Shown: piece after piece, positions 1 through 9,187 of the stretch
Layout of the letters: each line of letters opens with the position of its first letter
How positions within the stretch are numbered: position 1 is the stretch's first letter
Assembly (NCBI GenBank): GCA_019670725.1
Contig: AP024629.1
Coordinates: forward strand, 4,092,001-4,156,000
Direction: 5' to 3'
Origin: Alphaproteobacteria bacterium SO-S41
GTDB lineage: Bacteria > Pseudomonadota > Alphaproteobacteria > Micropepsales > Micropepsaceae
DNA length: 64,000 nt
The notes under the pieces: model-generated
The model's input: the letters and a program-made list of their open reading frames with translations, nothing else
The model's database searches: none
Told to the model about the DNA's origin: nothing
Translations under genes and position numbers: made by a program

Positions 1-1
1 G

Positions 2-292
2 ATGTCGGAGGCCGTTGACGGGCAGGCCGGTGTGGATGCCGTCGAACGCGACGAGTTCGACCTGGTGTTGATGGACCTGCGCATGCCGGGCATGGATGGG
101 CTTACGGCTATTAAGCACATCCGCCAACGAGGGGACGCCAAGGCGCGCTTGCCGATCATCGTCGTAACTGCCGACACCGCACCCAACATGCGGGAGGACT
201 GCCTGCGGATCGGTGCGGACGACGTCGTCTATAAGCCCGTAGCCGTGAAGCTGCTATTTTCTGCAATTGGCCAAGTGCTATCGAGGCGCTAG
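2..292 (+). CDS. Response-regulator receiver domain, C-terminal part (5' truncated)
   Basis: This is the last 96 residues of a CheY-like receiver domain, cut by the left window edge. The phosphoacceptor Asp lies in LMDLRMPGMDG (about residue 25), the switch Thr in VVTADT and the invariant Lys in YKPV. The acidic pair and first strand that open a receiver are missing, so the ATG at base 2 is probably internal and the gene starts outside the window. The stop comes straight after the receiver, with no DNA-binding output domain. That arrangement is usual for the C-terminal receiver of a hybrid histidine kinase or for a stand-alone receiver; which of the two cannot be decided here. Confidence 0.88.
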   Translation: MSEAVDGQAGVDAVERDEFDLVLMDLRMPGMDGLTAIKHIRQRGDAKARLPIIVVTADTAPNMREDCLRIGADDVVYKPVAVKLLFSAIGQVLSRR

Positions 293-630
293 CAGGCGAA
301 GCAGCGCTGCCAAGTTGGGGCGCAACAGGCGCTATATGCTCAATGGCCTGTCAACGGCGCTGTCATCTTATGTAATCTAAGCGCGAAACGGCGCTCGGAT
401 AGCCAGCCCAAACGCCCTACAAATGCAGGCCACTTCTGCCCGCGCAGGTCGCGGTCAGAGTTATTCTGACAGCACTGGTGTTAGTTGAGCTTTGTCGTTC
501 GAAAAAGTCAGGCGCCGGCCCACATGCCAGATTGGCACGGAGACTAATCCGCCAGCGCTCACAATTTCCATCGGCCCCTAAGCGCACCGCAGGACTCACG
601 CCCCTGTATGCGCGACACGCTGCAGCTTCT
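293..630. other. Gene-free stretch
   Basis: About 340 bases lie between the receiver gene and the end of the convergent PLAT gene. No convincing coding frame is visible. The only structure I see is a short inverted repeat at 454-470 (GTCAGA and TCTGAC arms, 5-base loop), too small and without a T tract to be called a terminator. Confidence 0.5.
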
Positions 631-1965
631 TCAGTTGGCGCGGCAGGCGTCAACGGCGGTGAAGATGTCGCTGCCCTGGTCGTTGTTCCACAACACATCC
701 TGAAAGCACTGAACGGTAGCGGCGCCGTTCGTGCTGCCTTTGCAGAGGGCGTCGAGCGCGGCATCGGACCAGTGGCGTTCCGGCGGTTGGAGCTGCCAGG
801 GGACCTGATCCTGCAATAGCGCCCTACAGCGCTGTTCTTCAGCGCCAGTGTCGTCGGCTAAGGGATCGGGCGATGCGACGGGCGGCGCGGGAACAGGTTG
901 CGGTTCAGGAGGGGACGGAGCTTCGACGATCCTGTCGCCGCTCGCCTCGCAGTCATCGATGGCGTCGGTCCACTGCTTGCCAGCGGCAACGCCGTTGCGG
1001 AAGCAGCCGATGCGCGCCTCCGCGTCGGTCACCCCGGCACAGAGAAGTTCGATGTTGCCCGGCTCCCAGCGCGTGTCGCCAGCGCTATTCCAGGCGACCT
1101 CGCCGTTCGCAACGGCGGCGCGGCAGCGCTCTTCCTCCGACGAGCCGGTTGCGGGAGGAGCGGTCGGCGGAGTGCTCGCGCGTGCGGCGCGCGCACTCTC
1201 GAACATGGCCCTGGCCGCGTCGCCATCGGGCTGGGTCGCACACATGACGAAATTTTCGTCCGTAAGCGGAATATTGTACCGCGCCAGGGATAGCAGGCAG
1301 AATTCGGCGCGGCGCGGATCGACATTGGAGCCGATCACCATGTCGCAAAACACCGCCAGCCGGTCCGGCGTCATGAGTCGCTTGGCGCCTAGCCCGATGT
1401 CCTCCTGGCAGTAGCGGACCTTGCGCTCGTGCTCGGCCGCTTCGCTGTCTTCCGCGTCTTTCTGCTGCTGATCGAAATTCGTCAGCGGGGCGATGCTGGA
1501 GGCGGCGATAGTCACCGATGTACGGTCGCTGTCGAGCCAGCCGCCAACGGCGAAGCGTTCGGGCGTGCCCCAAGTGCAATTGCCAATGCCGCCTCCGCAA
1601 AGGCTGGGTGTCGAGATTTCGATCCATTCAAGGTTCCAGCCGGAACCCGCACCGGCATCGTCGGTGGTGATCGTGATGGTGGTGATGTGCGCGAGGCCGA
1701 CGTCGTCGAAGAGCGCCGTGTCCGTCTGGCCATTCTCGAAGGCGTTGTTCGCGATGAGCGGATTGAGCACCTTAGTGACGCTGTAGGCGACCCCCTCGTG
1801 ATCAACGCCGTCTATCCGGAGCGTGATGTTGGAGTCGGTGCCGGCGCCGGAAGCCGTTCCGGTGTAGGTTTTCACCGTGTAAGTTTCGATGCCGTTGGCG
1901 TCGATCGCCCACGCCGGCAGGGCGGTCAACGCGGCGACGAGCGCAAAAACCAGACGCTTGAGCAT
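631..1965 (-). CDS. Secreted PLAT-domain protein with C-terminal Cys-rich repeats
   Basis: The chosen ATG at 1965 begins a clear signal peptide (MLKRLVFALVAALTALPAWA), so the longer upstream frame (to 2070) is not used; a GGGGA sequence precedes this ATG. After cleavage comes a PLAT/LH2-like beta-sandwich (about residues 22-130), recognisable from the opening YTVKTYTGTASGAGTDSNI. A low-complexity stretch follows, then three degenerate units that each carry paired cysteines. The last two have the pattern CR, V-W, W, LC-G, CF, C and are joined by a Pro-rich linker. PLAT domains usually mediate lipid or protein contacts; here the protein would be periplasmic or exported. I do not recognise the repeat as a named family. 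It stands alone, facing away from the 2263 gene. Confidence 0.75.
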   Translation of the reverse strand: MLKRLVFALVAALTALPAWAIDANGIETYTVKTYTGTASGAGTDSNITLRIDGVDHEGVAYSVTKVLNPLIANNAFENGQTDTALFDDVGLAHITTITITTDDAGAGSGWNLEWIEISTPSLCGGGIGNCTWGTPERFAVGGWLDSDRTSVTIAASSIAPLTNFDQQQKDAEDSEAAEHERKVRYCQEDIGLGAKRLMTPDRLAVFCDMVIGSNVDPRRAEFCLLSLARYNIPLTDENFVMCATQPDGDAARAMFESARAARASTPPTAPPATGSSEEERCRAAVANGEVAWNSAGDTRWEPGNIELLCAGVTDAEARIGCFRNGVAAGKQWTDAIDDCEASGDRIVEAPSPPEPQPVPAPPVASPDPLADDTGAEEQRCRALLQDQVPWQLQPPERHWSDAALDALCKGSTNGAATVQCFQDVLWNNDQGSDIFTAVDACRAN

Positions 1966-2262
1966 TGGTTTGTATCCCCAGCGCGCGACCCCGAGGCGCA
2001 TCGCTAGAGCAAGACTTTCACGCAGCGTGTGGCGGCGGAAGGCAAACTGGGTGCGGCAGAGCGTCGCCACCGTGACGCCGGGCTGTCAGGTTACGCAGCC
2101 TGGCCTCGAAGTGTCTCGGGAGTGAGGGCGATAACGTGGAGATTGCCGCCGATGCTCACGCCTGAGTTTTTCCAAGGTCTAGCCTGACATCGCCCTGTCG
2201 AGACACTAGGTCACATAGCCGAAAGCTTCTTCACTCACGACGGTATGCGGGCGGGAGGCGTC

Positions 2263-2574
2263 ATGGGCTTCATATTCCTGTTAATAATCGCGGAACTGAT
2301 CGATCCGCTCGCGATCGCCGGCGGCATTGTCGCGGGCATCGTAATGAGAATTTTCGGCTTTTGGGCCGGCCTTGCCGTCATTGCTGTCGTCCCGTTCATT
2401 GCCTTCTACGATGAACTGTTTCGTAGTCGGATGTACGATCCCGACTACGGCGTTCTCGCTCTGATCGTTCTCGGCACCATGGTTGCAGTGGCAATTTGGA
2501 GCGTGTTGGGTCGCTGGGTGGCGTTCATGGCAGCTCCTCGCGAGCGGCCGCCAGAGAAGAACCCCTTGGCCTAA
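2263..2574 (+). CDS. Small integral membrane protein, unknown function
   Basis: This is a 103-residue protein with about three hydrophobic segments: two before residue 50, separated by a short polar turn, and one at about residues 68-88. It has a short charged loop (YDELFRSRMYDPDY) and a basic, proline-containing tail. The ATG at 2263 is preferred over the one at 2245 because GGGAGG sits five bases upstream of it. No family recognised. It is monocistronic, with no partner gene on the same strand nearby. Confidence 0.6.
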   Translation: MGFIFLLIIAELIDPLAIAGGIVAGIVMRIFGFWAGLAVIAVVPFIAFYDELFRSRMYDPDYGVLALIVLGTMVAVAIWSVLGRWVAFMAAPRERPPEKNPLA

Positions 2575-2835
2575 CGGGACGGGGCCTGCCTGCCTAGGTT
2601 CTGCCCTAGAATGGTCGACGCCGGCACCCGACTGGGAGCGACTTCCGAGGGCCGCGCGTTCGAAGCCTCTATGACCAAGCACTTTTTCCTACGCGAAAGT
2701 CGCTGATCCGGATCGATCGTCTGCAGGCACATTCATTCCGCTACGCGGCAGTCGATCGCATCTGTTCGCGTAGCACAGCTCGACGTCACCCGGTCCTCGG
2801 CGCCAGATCCGCAGGCCGAGCGAGTCTCACGGGAG

Positions 2836-3907
2836 TTAGAGCAACGGATCTACAAGCGCCCCGTAGATGATCGAGCGAGAGATCGCGCGGATGTCAGGCG
2901 CTGCATAGGGGCGGCCTGTCACCGGGTTGCCCGGATCCACCTGCTGGATCATGCCGACCACGACGATGTCGTTGACCGGATCGACCCAGAACCAAGTGCC
3001 GTGTACGCCGCCCCAGAAGAAGGTCCCGGCGCCGATCGGCCCGCCATTGAAGTCAGCATGCGATGGATCGAGTACGATAGCGACGTTCATCCCGTAGCCC
3101 ACGCCAACGAACGATTGAAGGAAGTGCATGGGCACGCCCTGTGGGAGCAGGTTGCTTGTCATTAGCTTGACCGACGAAGGCGACAGTATCCGCACCCCAT
3201 CCAGCTCGCCCCCGTTCGCCAGCATCTGCGCAAAGCGCAGATAGTCCTGTGCAGTCGCGTAGAGCCCGGCGATCGACAATAACAAGCTTGGGCTTCACGC
3301 CCGGCGGGGTGCCGGCGATGGTGGGAAAAGCCGACTGATCCGCCGCGAGAACGAGCTTGAAGTTCGCGTCGAGTGCATAACGGGGTGGGATACGGTCGCG
3401 ATGCTCAGGCGCCACGCTGAACCCGGTGTCCTTCATTCCCAGCGGCGTGAAGATGCGCTGTTCCAGCAGGACATCGATCGACAGGCCGGTTAAACGCTGC
3501 AGGATTACGCCTTGGACCTCCTGCTGAAGGCCATACCGGAAGTGGGTGCCGGGCTGGGTCTCCAGCGGCAGCTTGGCCAGCTTCGCGATCAGGTCCTCGT
3601 TGGTGCCGCTCCACATGTCGGCCGCCATGTACAAGGCATCCACCTCAGGATTGACCGAGCCGAACGTCGGGCCAAAGGCAAACCCGGCACAGGTCGTCAT
3701 TACGTGTCGCATGAGGATCGGACGATCGAGCGGCACGAGTTGACCGTCCTTCATGACCTTAAGGTCGGCAAATTCAGGGATAAACTTCGTAACGGGATCG
3801 TCGAGCTGCCACTTGCCTTCTTCGTAGAGCTGAAGCATGGCCACCGCGATGATCGGCTTGGTCATCGAGGCGATCCGGAAGATCGCGTCCTCCCGCATGG
3901 GTTCGCG
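2836..3907 (-). pseudogene. Serine beta-lactamase-family hydrolase, truncated and frameshifted
   Basis: This is a remnant of a class C beta-lactamase/esterase-family gene. The SxxK catalytic motif survives as SMTK, and later blocks such as PGTHFRYG, GLYATAQDYLRFAQMLANGGE and GGVHGTWFWVDP are readable. Two lesions show it is dead. The 5' end, including any signal peptide, is replaced at about 3907 by an in-frame join to IS6 transposase sequence. A single frameshift near 3285-3292 splits the rest, with codons for GVKPK in one frame and LLSIAGLYATA in another. Intact homologues are about 400 residues. Two intact but different relatives lie at 51-54 kb. Confidence is high that this is a pseudogene; its former substrate is unknown. 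Confidence 0.88.
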
Positions 3908-4407
3908 GCTGTTCTCTGCTCTATTATTCTCGCGCAGCCTGCCTGGGTGATGAAAGTGTTGAAGCCCCAGCTCGCTGAGCGCCGACTTGTAGGATCGAAG
4001 CCCATCGGTGACGATGCTTTCAGGTTCCACGGGCTGGTTTCGCGGAAGCTTTTTCAAAAGCCTAAGCGCGGCTGCGGTGCCCCTGCCCCGCTGCATTACC
4101 GTGTCGAGGATGACGCCTTCGTCCCGCCACGGGAACCAGCGCTTGCCTGTAATTGAGCACACCATCTCATCGAGATGCCACCTGGGCGACGGCACCCCGC
4201 GCCGTGCATTCAGGTTCGCCGCAATCTGAAGCCCGAACTTAATGGTCCAAGCGCGAATGGTCTCGTAGCTGAACCTCGAATCCCGCGATGCGCGAGCATT
4301 TCCTCGACGTCGTGGAGGCTCAGGGTGTACCGGAAATATAGCCAGATCGCGTGGCGAATGACGCCAGGCGGGAACCTATGCCGCTTGAAGCTGAGACCTT
4401 TGGCCAT
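3908..4407 (-). pseudogene. IS6-family DDE transposase, frameshifted and 3' truncated
   Basis: The N-terminal half (MAKGLSFKRHRFPPGVIRHA, continuing through LHDVEEMLAHRGI) runs from 4407 to about 4280, where a frameshift occurs. It resumes in another frame as FSYETIRAWTIKFGLQIAANL and continues to the catalytic core. The DDE residues can be assigned: first Asp in WHLDE, second in IVTDGLRSY, Glu in NNRAEN. A small deletion is likely in the WRDEG stretch, where homologues have about three more residues. The sequence stops just after the catalytic Glu, where it runs in frame into the beta-lactamase remnant. Inactive. Confidence 0.88.
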
Positions 4408-4475
4408 TTTCGCCCCTAACAGGGGCTACGAAACGCCCCTGTGGAGCACGGTTAGCTTTTGCCTGATAGCACCAG
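3908..4475 (-). mobile_element. IS6-family insertion sequence remnant (copy A)
   Basis: This covers the transposase pseudogene plus its upstream end. The segment 4379-4475 (start of the transposase and the outer end) is repeated with high similarity at 9188-9283 in the same orientation. The distal end of the element is lost at the junction near 3907, so no matching terminal inverted repeat or target duplication can be shown. The exact outer boundary near 4475 is estimated from where the two copies stop aligning. Confidence 0.72.
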
Positions 4476-4519
4476 CTGTATGCCTTGTCGTCGGCCCAAC
4501 CGAATAATAGTTTCGCGCA

Positions 4520-5269
4520 ATGAATGACAGTCGCGACGGCGGATTCGCTCCCTTACCTGCTACAAACGATCAGTTCGGCGCTGCGCATGATTACCCGCTC
4601 TTCGTCGGCAGGCCGCGAGTCTATCTGATAGCAAGCGCACCGCGGACCGGCAGTCATTTTCTGGGCGATCTGCTCGGGCAATGCGGCGATCTCGGGCGCC
4701 CCTTCGAGTACCTCAACCTCGCGCGGCGAAAGCAGTGGACCGACAGCACCGGCACTTCAAATCTCGCCGACGCGCTAAGCCGTCTCGCACAGCGGCGAAC
4801 GTCGCCCTCGGGCTGGTTCGGCTGCAAGGCGCACTGGAGTGATTTCAGCGACGCGATAACGGACCCGCGTGTGGAAGCCTTTCTGCGCGCCCCGAGCTAT
4901 ATCCACATCTGGCGCCGCGAGAAGCTCGCCCAAGCAATTTCGTTCGTAGTAGCCGTGCAAACCAATTCGTGGCGCAGCTTCCAGCAACCAGCATGCGAGC
5001 CAGTTTATGATCGTCCCGCCATCGCGAGCGCGCTTGAGGATCTCACGCGGCAGGAGGCGTGCTGGCGGGACTATTTCGCGGCCCGAGCGATCGAACCTTT
5101 GACGATCTGCTACGAGGAGCTGATTGCTCGTCCGCAGCAGTGGATCGACGCCGTCAGGCATCATCTCGGCGCGCCGGAACGCAATATCAACCCATCTGAG
5201 ACGGCCGTTAAACCGCAGGCGACGAGGCTGAACGATGACTGGCGCCGGAGGTATGAGAGCGGATCCTGA
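4520..5269 (+). CDS. Stf0-type sulfotransferase
   Basis: This 249-residue protein has the features of Stf0-family sulfotransferases, which transfer sulfate from PAPS to a sugar or other hydroxyl. The 5'-phosphosulfate loop is SAPRTGSHFLGDLL (about residues 39-52), followed by the Stf0-like GRPFEYLN. The 3'-phosphate-binding region is IHIWRREKLAQAIS (about 128-141). It opens a same-strand set with a pyruvyl transferase-like gene, a glycosyltransferase and a PhyH-Rieske protein, which suggests decoration of a glycan or small molecule. The set lies between two IS6 remnants. The acceptor is unknown. No strong ribosome-binding site is visible before the ATG. Confidence 0.82.
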   Translation: MNDSRDGGFAPLPATNDQFGAAHDYPLFVGRPRVYLIASAPRTGSHFLGDLLGQCGDLGRPFEYLNLARRKQWTDSTGTSNLADALSRLAQRRTSPSGWFGCKAHWSDFSDAITDPRVEAFLRAPSYIHIWRREKLAQAISFVVAVQTNSWRSFQQPACEPVYDRPAIASALEDLTRQEACWRDYFAARAIEPLTICYEELIARPQQWIDAVRHHLGAPERNINPSETAVKPQATRLNDDWRRRYESGS

Positions 5270-5430
5270 ACCTGCTGGTCAAATAGCGAATAGGTTAAAC
5301 CAACCGCAATCAGACGCCGGACTCCCCCTTTCGCGCATTGGGACCTTTGGCCGGGAGGCGGGCCAAACGTATGCGTTGACGAAGGAAGGCCGGGCGGGCC
5401 TTATCCGTGCTAACTAAATTGGTGTCTCGT

Positions 5431-6471
5431 ATGAATCTATTCTTCGTCCATCCCGACACGCGCAACATCGGGAATGACATTATCGGCTTCGCCACCACCG
5501 AGCTCTTTTATGAGGTTTTTGGCGACGCAACGAACGTCGTCAATATTCCCGCGATGAAGAGGGATCAATTCGGCGGGCTGGTGGCGCGGCAAGTCTATGA
5601 CATGAACCGGCTCGCCGACGGTGTCGTCGTCGGCGCCGGCAATCTGTTCGAGAACGGCCAGATATCATTTGACGCCCAAGCAATGCATGCGTTGCGTCCG
5701 CCAATGATGCTGATGGCGTTGTCGCATGGCGGCATCATGGGTCGCGATGGTTTTATCGAAGATCGCACCGATGCTCTCAGTCCCAACGTCATCCGCCATC
5801 TGGTCGACCGGGCGACCGTTGCGATGGTTCGCGACACGTCCTCCCAAGCCAGATTGCGAGAGCTTGGCATTGACGTCCAACTTGGCGGCTGCCCCACTTT
5901 GTTCTTGCCGCAAAATCGCGAAGATTCGGCAAGCGGGGACATCTTGATATCATTGCGCCATCCCATGCGCATGTGCGTGCCGCCAGCCTTGCAATGGCGA
6001 ATCCCTGAAGATGTGCGGCGCATGATCGCCTCACTGAAAGCGGCGTTTGCCAGGCCAGTTCGTCTGGTTTGCCATGATTATCTTGACCTTGAATTCGCCG
6101 CGGGCTTTCCCGAGGCGGAAGCGGTGTACTTTGACAACGTGGCTCACTACATCAATGCCTTGCGGACCTGCGCGCTGAACGTCACATACCGTTTGCACGC
6201 GTTTTTGCCCTGCGTGGCATTTGGAACCCATAGCATTCATCTGTCGTACGACGAGCGAGGCAGATCGATGCTTGAAACGATCGGAATGGGTGATTGGGAC
6301 ATTGACTTGCTCCAAGATAAAAATCCCATTGAAGCGATGATGGAGCGCGCTCTGTCGAAGGATCGCTACAAAGCCGCCTGTCACTCGGCGCAGCCACAGA
6401 TTGCCGAGCTTCGCAGAACAACCATCGACGGTTTGCGCAAGTTTCGAGATGCCATCATTGGGGCAGATTAG
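5431..6471 (+). CDS. Polysaccharide pyruvyl transferase-like protein
   Basis: This 346-residue protein starts at the ATG in MNLFFVHPDTRNIGNDIIG; a GTG eight codons upstream is the alternative. The N-terminal NIGNDIIG, the GVVVGAGNLFENGQ block, the VAMVRDTSSQARLRELGIDVQLGGCPTLFL block and the C-terminal NVTYRLHAFLPCVAFGTHSI match the layout of the pyruvyl transferase (PS_pyruv_trans/CsaB) fold. In that fold the central block selects the donor and the RLHA motif binds it. The usual product is a ketal-pyruvylated surface sugar. It is followed after seven bases by the glycosyltransferase gene, so the two are probably co-translated. Confidence 0.75.
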   Translation: MNLFFVHPDTRNIGNDIIGFATTELFYEVFGDATNVVNIPAMKRDQFGGLVARQVYDMNRLADGVVVGAGNLFENGQISFDAQAMHALRPPMMLMALSHGGIMGRDGFIEDRTDALSPNVIRHLVDRATVAMVRDTSSQARLRELGIDVQLGGCPTLFLPQNREDSASGDILISLRHPMRMCVPPALQWRIPEDVRRMIASLKAAFARPVRLVCHDYLDLEFAAGFPEAEAVYFDNVAHYINALRTCALNVTYRLHAFLPCVAFGTHSIHLSYDERGRSMLETIGMGDWDIDLLQDKNPIEAMMERALSKDRYKAACHSAQPQIAELRRTTIDGLRKFRDAIIGAD

Positions 6472-6478
6472 GCATCCT

Positions 6479-7660
6479 ATGGCGGCGACCTTTCGCAAAC
6501 AGATGCTGTCCGGCAGGCGCCCAAGGTTGTCGGTCAGCGTGATGACGCGCGACTCCGAGCAGCGGTTGGGACGACTGCTGAATGAGTGTCGCGCCTTCGC
6601 CGATGAAATCGTGGTGGGCGTCGATGCAAGCTCCACAGATCAGACGTTGGAGGTCGCGCGCGCCCATGCCGACGTCGTCTATCTGTTTCGACACTCTGGC
6701 CGGCTCAGCGAGGCGAGGATGCTTCCACTTCGGTATGCGACGGGCGATTGGATATTGTCGCTGGATGACGACGAAAGCATGGAGGAAAGCTTCGACGCAA
6801 TCTTGCACGAACTGGTGACGGACCGTTCCCTGACCCATCGGTGGTTCCCGCGCAAGTGGATCGTCTCTCTCGATCCTTGCGAGTACCTCTGCGGCTCTCC
6901 CTGGTATCCAGATTGGCAACTCCGATTGTTTCGCAATGATCCAACAATCGTTTGGAAGCCGCCCCGGCCGCATTCAGGATACCACGTATTGGGGCCGGGA
7001 TGCCTTGAGGAGCGTGCGAGCATTCTTCACTTTGAGCCGGTTTGGTGCTCAGAGGAAGATCGCCTGCAAAAGGTAGAACGCTATCGCCGGCAGGGCGCGG
7101 CAGCGGATAGCGAGGTCCAGTATGGCTCGCTACGGTCGGACGCAGGTCGCAAACGAACGACGAGGCGCGACCCTCAGGCGGTATGGTCAGGCGACCACCG
7201 CCGTCTATTTGATCCGCTCGTTCATGAGTTTTCCCGGTCAGAAGCGACAGGTTGGGGAGCGAAAATCCTAAGCGCCGAAATGTCGCCGTCCGCCTCCGCC
7301 GGAGGAACCGTGCAAGCAGAAGTCTGTGTCCGGAATACCGGAACGAGAAGCTGGGCGCCGATCATGGGTGCGCTGCGATCGGCGGATTTGAACCTGACAT
7401 ACCACGTGCTCGACAGTTCCGGGAGCTTGCTGCAGCGCGGAGGGAGGCGCTTCCCCATACCTCGTTTCGTGTCTCCCGGAAGCGATGTGAGATTCATTTG
7501 CGAGTTTGGTGCTCCCGCGGCGCCCGGTCTCTACCAGATCGAATGGGACCTCGTTAACGACGGCGAATGTTGGTTTAGCGAGGTCGGCGGAGAGACGTTG
7601 CGGAGCGATTTGACGGTGCGCCCAAATCATTCGGCTGAGGCCCCTGCTATTCCTCATTGA
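6479..7660 (+). CDS. Family 2 glycosyltransferase with C-terminal Ig-like domain
   Basis: The start at 6479 lies seven bases after the upstream stop; earlier starts would overlap that gene. The N-terminal GT-A domain shows LSVSVMTRDSEQRLGRLL, DEIVVGVDASSTDQT and the metal-binding acidic cluster LDDDES (about residues 99-104). The last 130 residues form a separate beta-domain with the NBR1/Ig-like pattern GTRSWAP, RRFPIPRFVSPGSDVRF, APGLYQIEWDLV and CWFSEVG. The combination is known in GT2 enzymes of surface-glycan clusters. It would transfer one sugar at the cytoplasmic membrane; donor and acceptor are unknown. It belongs to the IS6-bracketed module. Confidence 0.83.
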   Translation: MAATFRKQMLSGRRPRLSVSVMTRDSEQRLGRLLNECRAFADEIVVGVDASSTDQTLEVARAHADVVYLFRHSGRLSEARMLPLRYATGDWILSLDDDESMEESFDAILHELVTDRSLTHRWFPRKWIVSLDPCEYLCGSPWYPDWQLRLFRNDPTIVWKPPRPHSGYHVLGPGCLEERASILHFEPVWCSEEDRLQKVERYRRQGAAADSEVQYGSLRSDAGRKRTTRRDPQAVWSGDHRRLFDPLVHEFSRSEATGWGAKILSAEMSPSASAGGTVQAEVCVRNTGTRSWAPIMGALRSADLNLTYHVLDSSGSLLQRGGRRFPIPRFVSPGSDVRFICEFGAPAAPGLYQIEWDLVNDGECWFSEVGGETLRSDLTVRPNHSAEAPAIPH

Positions 7661-7763
7661 CGAGGCCCCCCGCCACATTGCCGAAGAGCGTCATTGGACG
7701 TTACTGGGTACTTAAGCCAAGATTGGCGGCGCCCGGCCGCCGTTGAGATAGAGCAAACCTTGC

Positions 7764-9074
7764 ATGTCACCGAACAATGACGTCCCGACTCGCGGTCTTT
7801 GGCTACGTCGGCATACCAGCGACCTTGGCTCGCACGTCGACTGGACCCGGCATGTCATCGACGCGATCATTGACGGCGTCCTTCAAATCAAAGGAAGCGC
7901 GGCGGCGGATGTGATCGCGCAAGAGGGGGTCGGCGTCCTGCACACCGTGATCGATGCACGCGACGTGGGACGGTTGCGCGATCTCGTCATTGACAGACTG
8001 CGCAATGAGTTCCTGACGCTGGCCGCACAGGTCGGTCGTGCGATCTTGGGGTGGCGTAACGACTTTTTTGTCGACGACTATCTAATCCTCCGCATCAATT
8101 TTCCCTATGAAACGGCACGCCGCTCCGATCCCAGTGCAGAGAACCCCGGAATAGGACGTGTCACTGCCTCGGTTCGCGCCGCGGCCCAAGCGCGGCGCGT
8201 CATTGATCCGACATTTAATCCAAAGGAATATCACAAGGGGCACCCGCCCGCGGCGTGGGCCCACGGGCCGCATCGCGACAGCTGGGCTGGGCATTCCCTA
8301 GACGGCATAAACATATGGTGGGCGATCTCGGACGTGCCGGCTCACGCAGGCATGGTTCTTTATGAGGGCCTTGACGACGTCGCGCTGCCGAGTGATCCGC
8401 GTTCAGGATATATCCGAGCTGGCTACCCCCTGCCCGCGCCGACTTACGCCCCGCTGTCAGCCGGCGAAATGCTCGTTTTCGACCCTGAAATTCTCCACGG
8501 AACGCACCTCAACCTATCGGACCAGACCCGCGTCGCTGTTTCGATGAGGATCAATGCCACCGAACCGAAGTTCGATCCTGTGTGCTTCTACGCGCGCGAG
8601 TTCTGGCGCCGCGCCGCAGCAATCGAAGCGAACTCGTTCGATGAGGTGCTTCACTTAAAACGCGAAGACAACCTTGCCGCCACCATCGCCACTCTGCCCA
8701 AGCAGCCTATGCCGCGGCCGGCGCCCCTTCCTCTAAATCCGACCGAGAGGGACCAGCCAATCGTCATTGGCCCATCGTCGCTCGTCGAAGATGGATCGTG
8801 TCGCAGCATTGTCATGGCCGAGCAGGAGATACTGCTCGTTCGCGTTGACGGCGATTTACGAGCGTTCGATTCCGCTTGCCCCCACTACGGCGTCAGCCTT
8901 GCGGATGGCGCCCTGGAGAACGGCATCTTGTTTTGCCCAGGTTGCGGGATTGGCTTCGATACGCAAACCGGTCAATGCCGCTCGAGTCTGCTGACATTGC
9001 GGAGGTTCGAGGTTGCCGAGAGCGACGGCGTAATCAAGCTTGAGCTGTCCGATCCTCCGCCGCCTCCCGCATAG
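7764..9074 (+). CDS. PhyH-type Fe(II)/2OG dioxygenase fused to a Rieske-like domain
   Basis: Residues 1-300 form a phytanoyl-CoA dioxygenase-like domain. The iron ligands are H170 and D172 (HRD) with a distal His at 245 or 248 (ILHGTH), and R256 probably binds 2-oxoglutarate. Residues 330-430 form a Rieske-type ferredoxin domain. Its first ligand pair is canonical (C372-P-H374), but the second is C391-P-G-C394, with Cys where Rieske proteins have His. Sixteen residues separate the two pairs, as usual. The fusion may feed electrons to, or sense redox state at, the dioxygenase site; that is inference. It is the last gene of the tailoring module, just before the second IS6 remnant. Substrate unknown. 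Confidence 0.8.
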   Translation: MSPNNDVPTRGLWLRRHTSDLGSHVDWTRHVIDAIIDGVLQIKGSAAADVIAQEGVGVLHTVIDARDVGRLRDLVIDRLRNEFLTLAAQVGRAILGWRNDFFVDDYLILRINFPYETARRSDPSAENPGIGRVTASVRAAAQARRVIDPTFNPKEYHKGHPPAAWAHGPHRDSWAGHSLDGINIWWAISDVPAHAGMVLYEGLDDVALPSDPRSGYIRAGYPLPAPTYAPLSAGEMLVFDPEILHGTHLNLSDQTRVAVSMRINATEPKFDPVCFYAREFWRRAAAIEANSFDEVLHLKREDNLAATIATLPKQPMPRPAPLPLNPTERDQPIVIGPSSLVEDGSCRSIVMAEQEILLVRVDGDLRAFDSACPHYGVSLADGALENGILFCPGCGIGFDTQTGQCRSSLLTLRRFEVAESDGVIKLELSDPPPPPA

Positions 9075-9187
9075 GCGACCGGCCAAGAGTTCTTCGTCGT
9101 CACGAGGGCTTTCTGCGGTCGCGACGCCGACGGTTGAAATACTCTAGGCGAAGTGCCCTCGCAGCGCGTCGCTGTGGCGGATAGCTT

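Noticed and set aside
5235-5417. A 60-codon frame between the sulfotransferase and the pyruvyl transferase-like gene
   Set aside because: It overlaps the sulfotransferase end, has no ribosome-binding site and no recognisable sequence.
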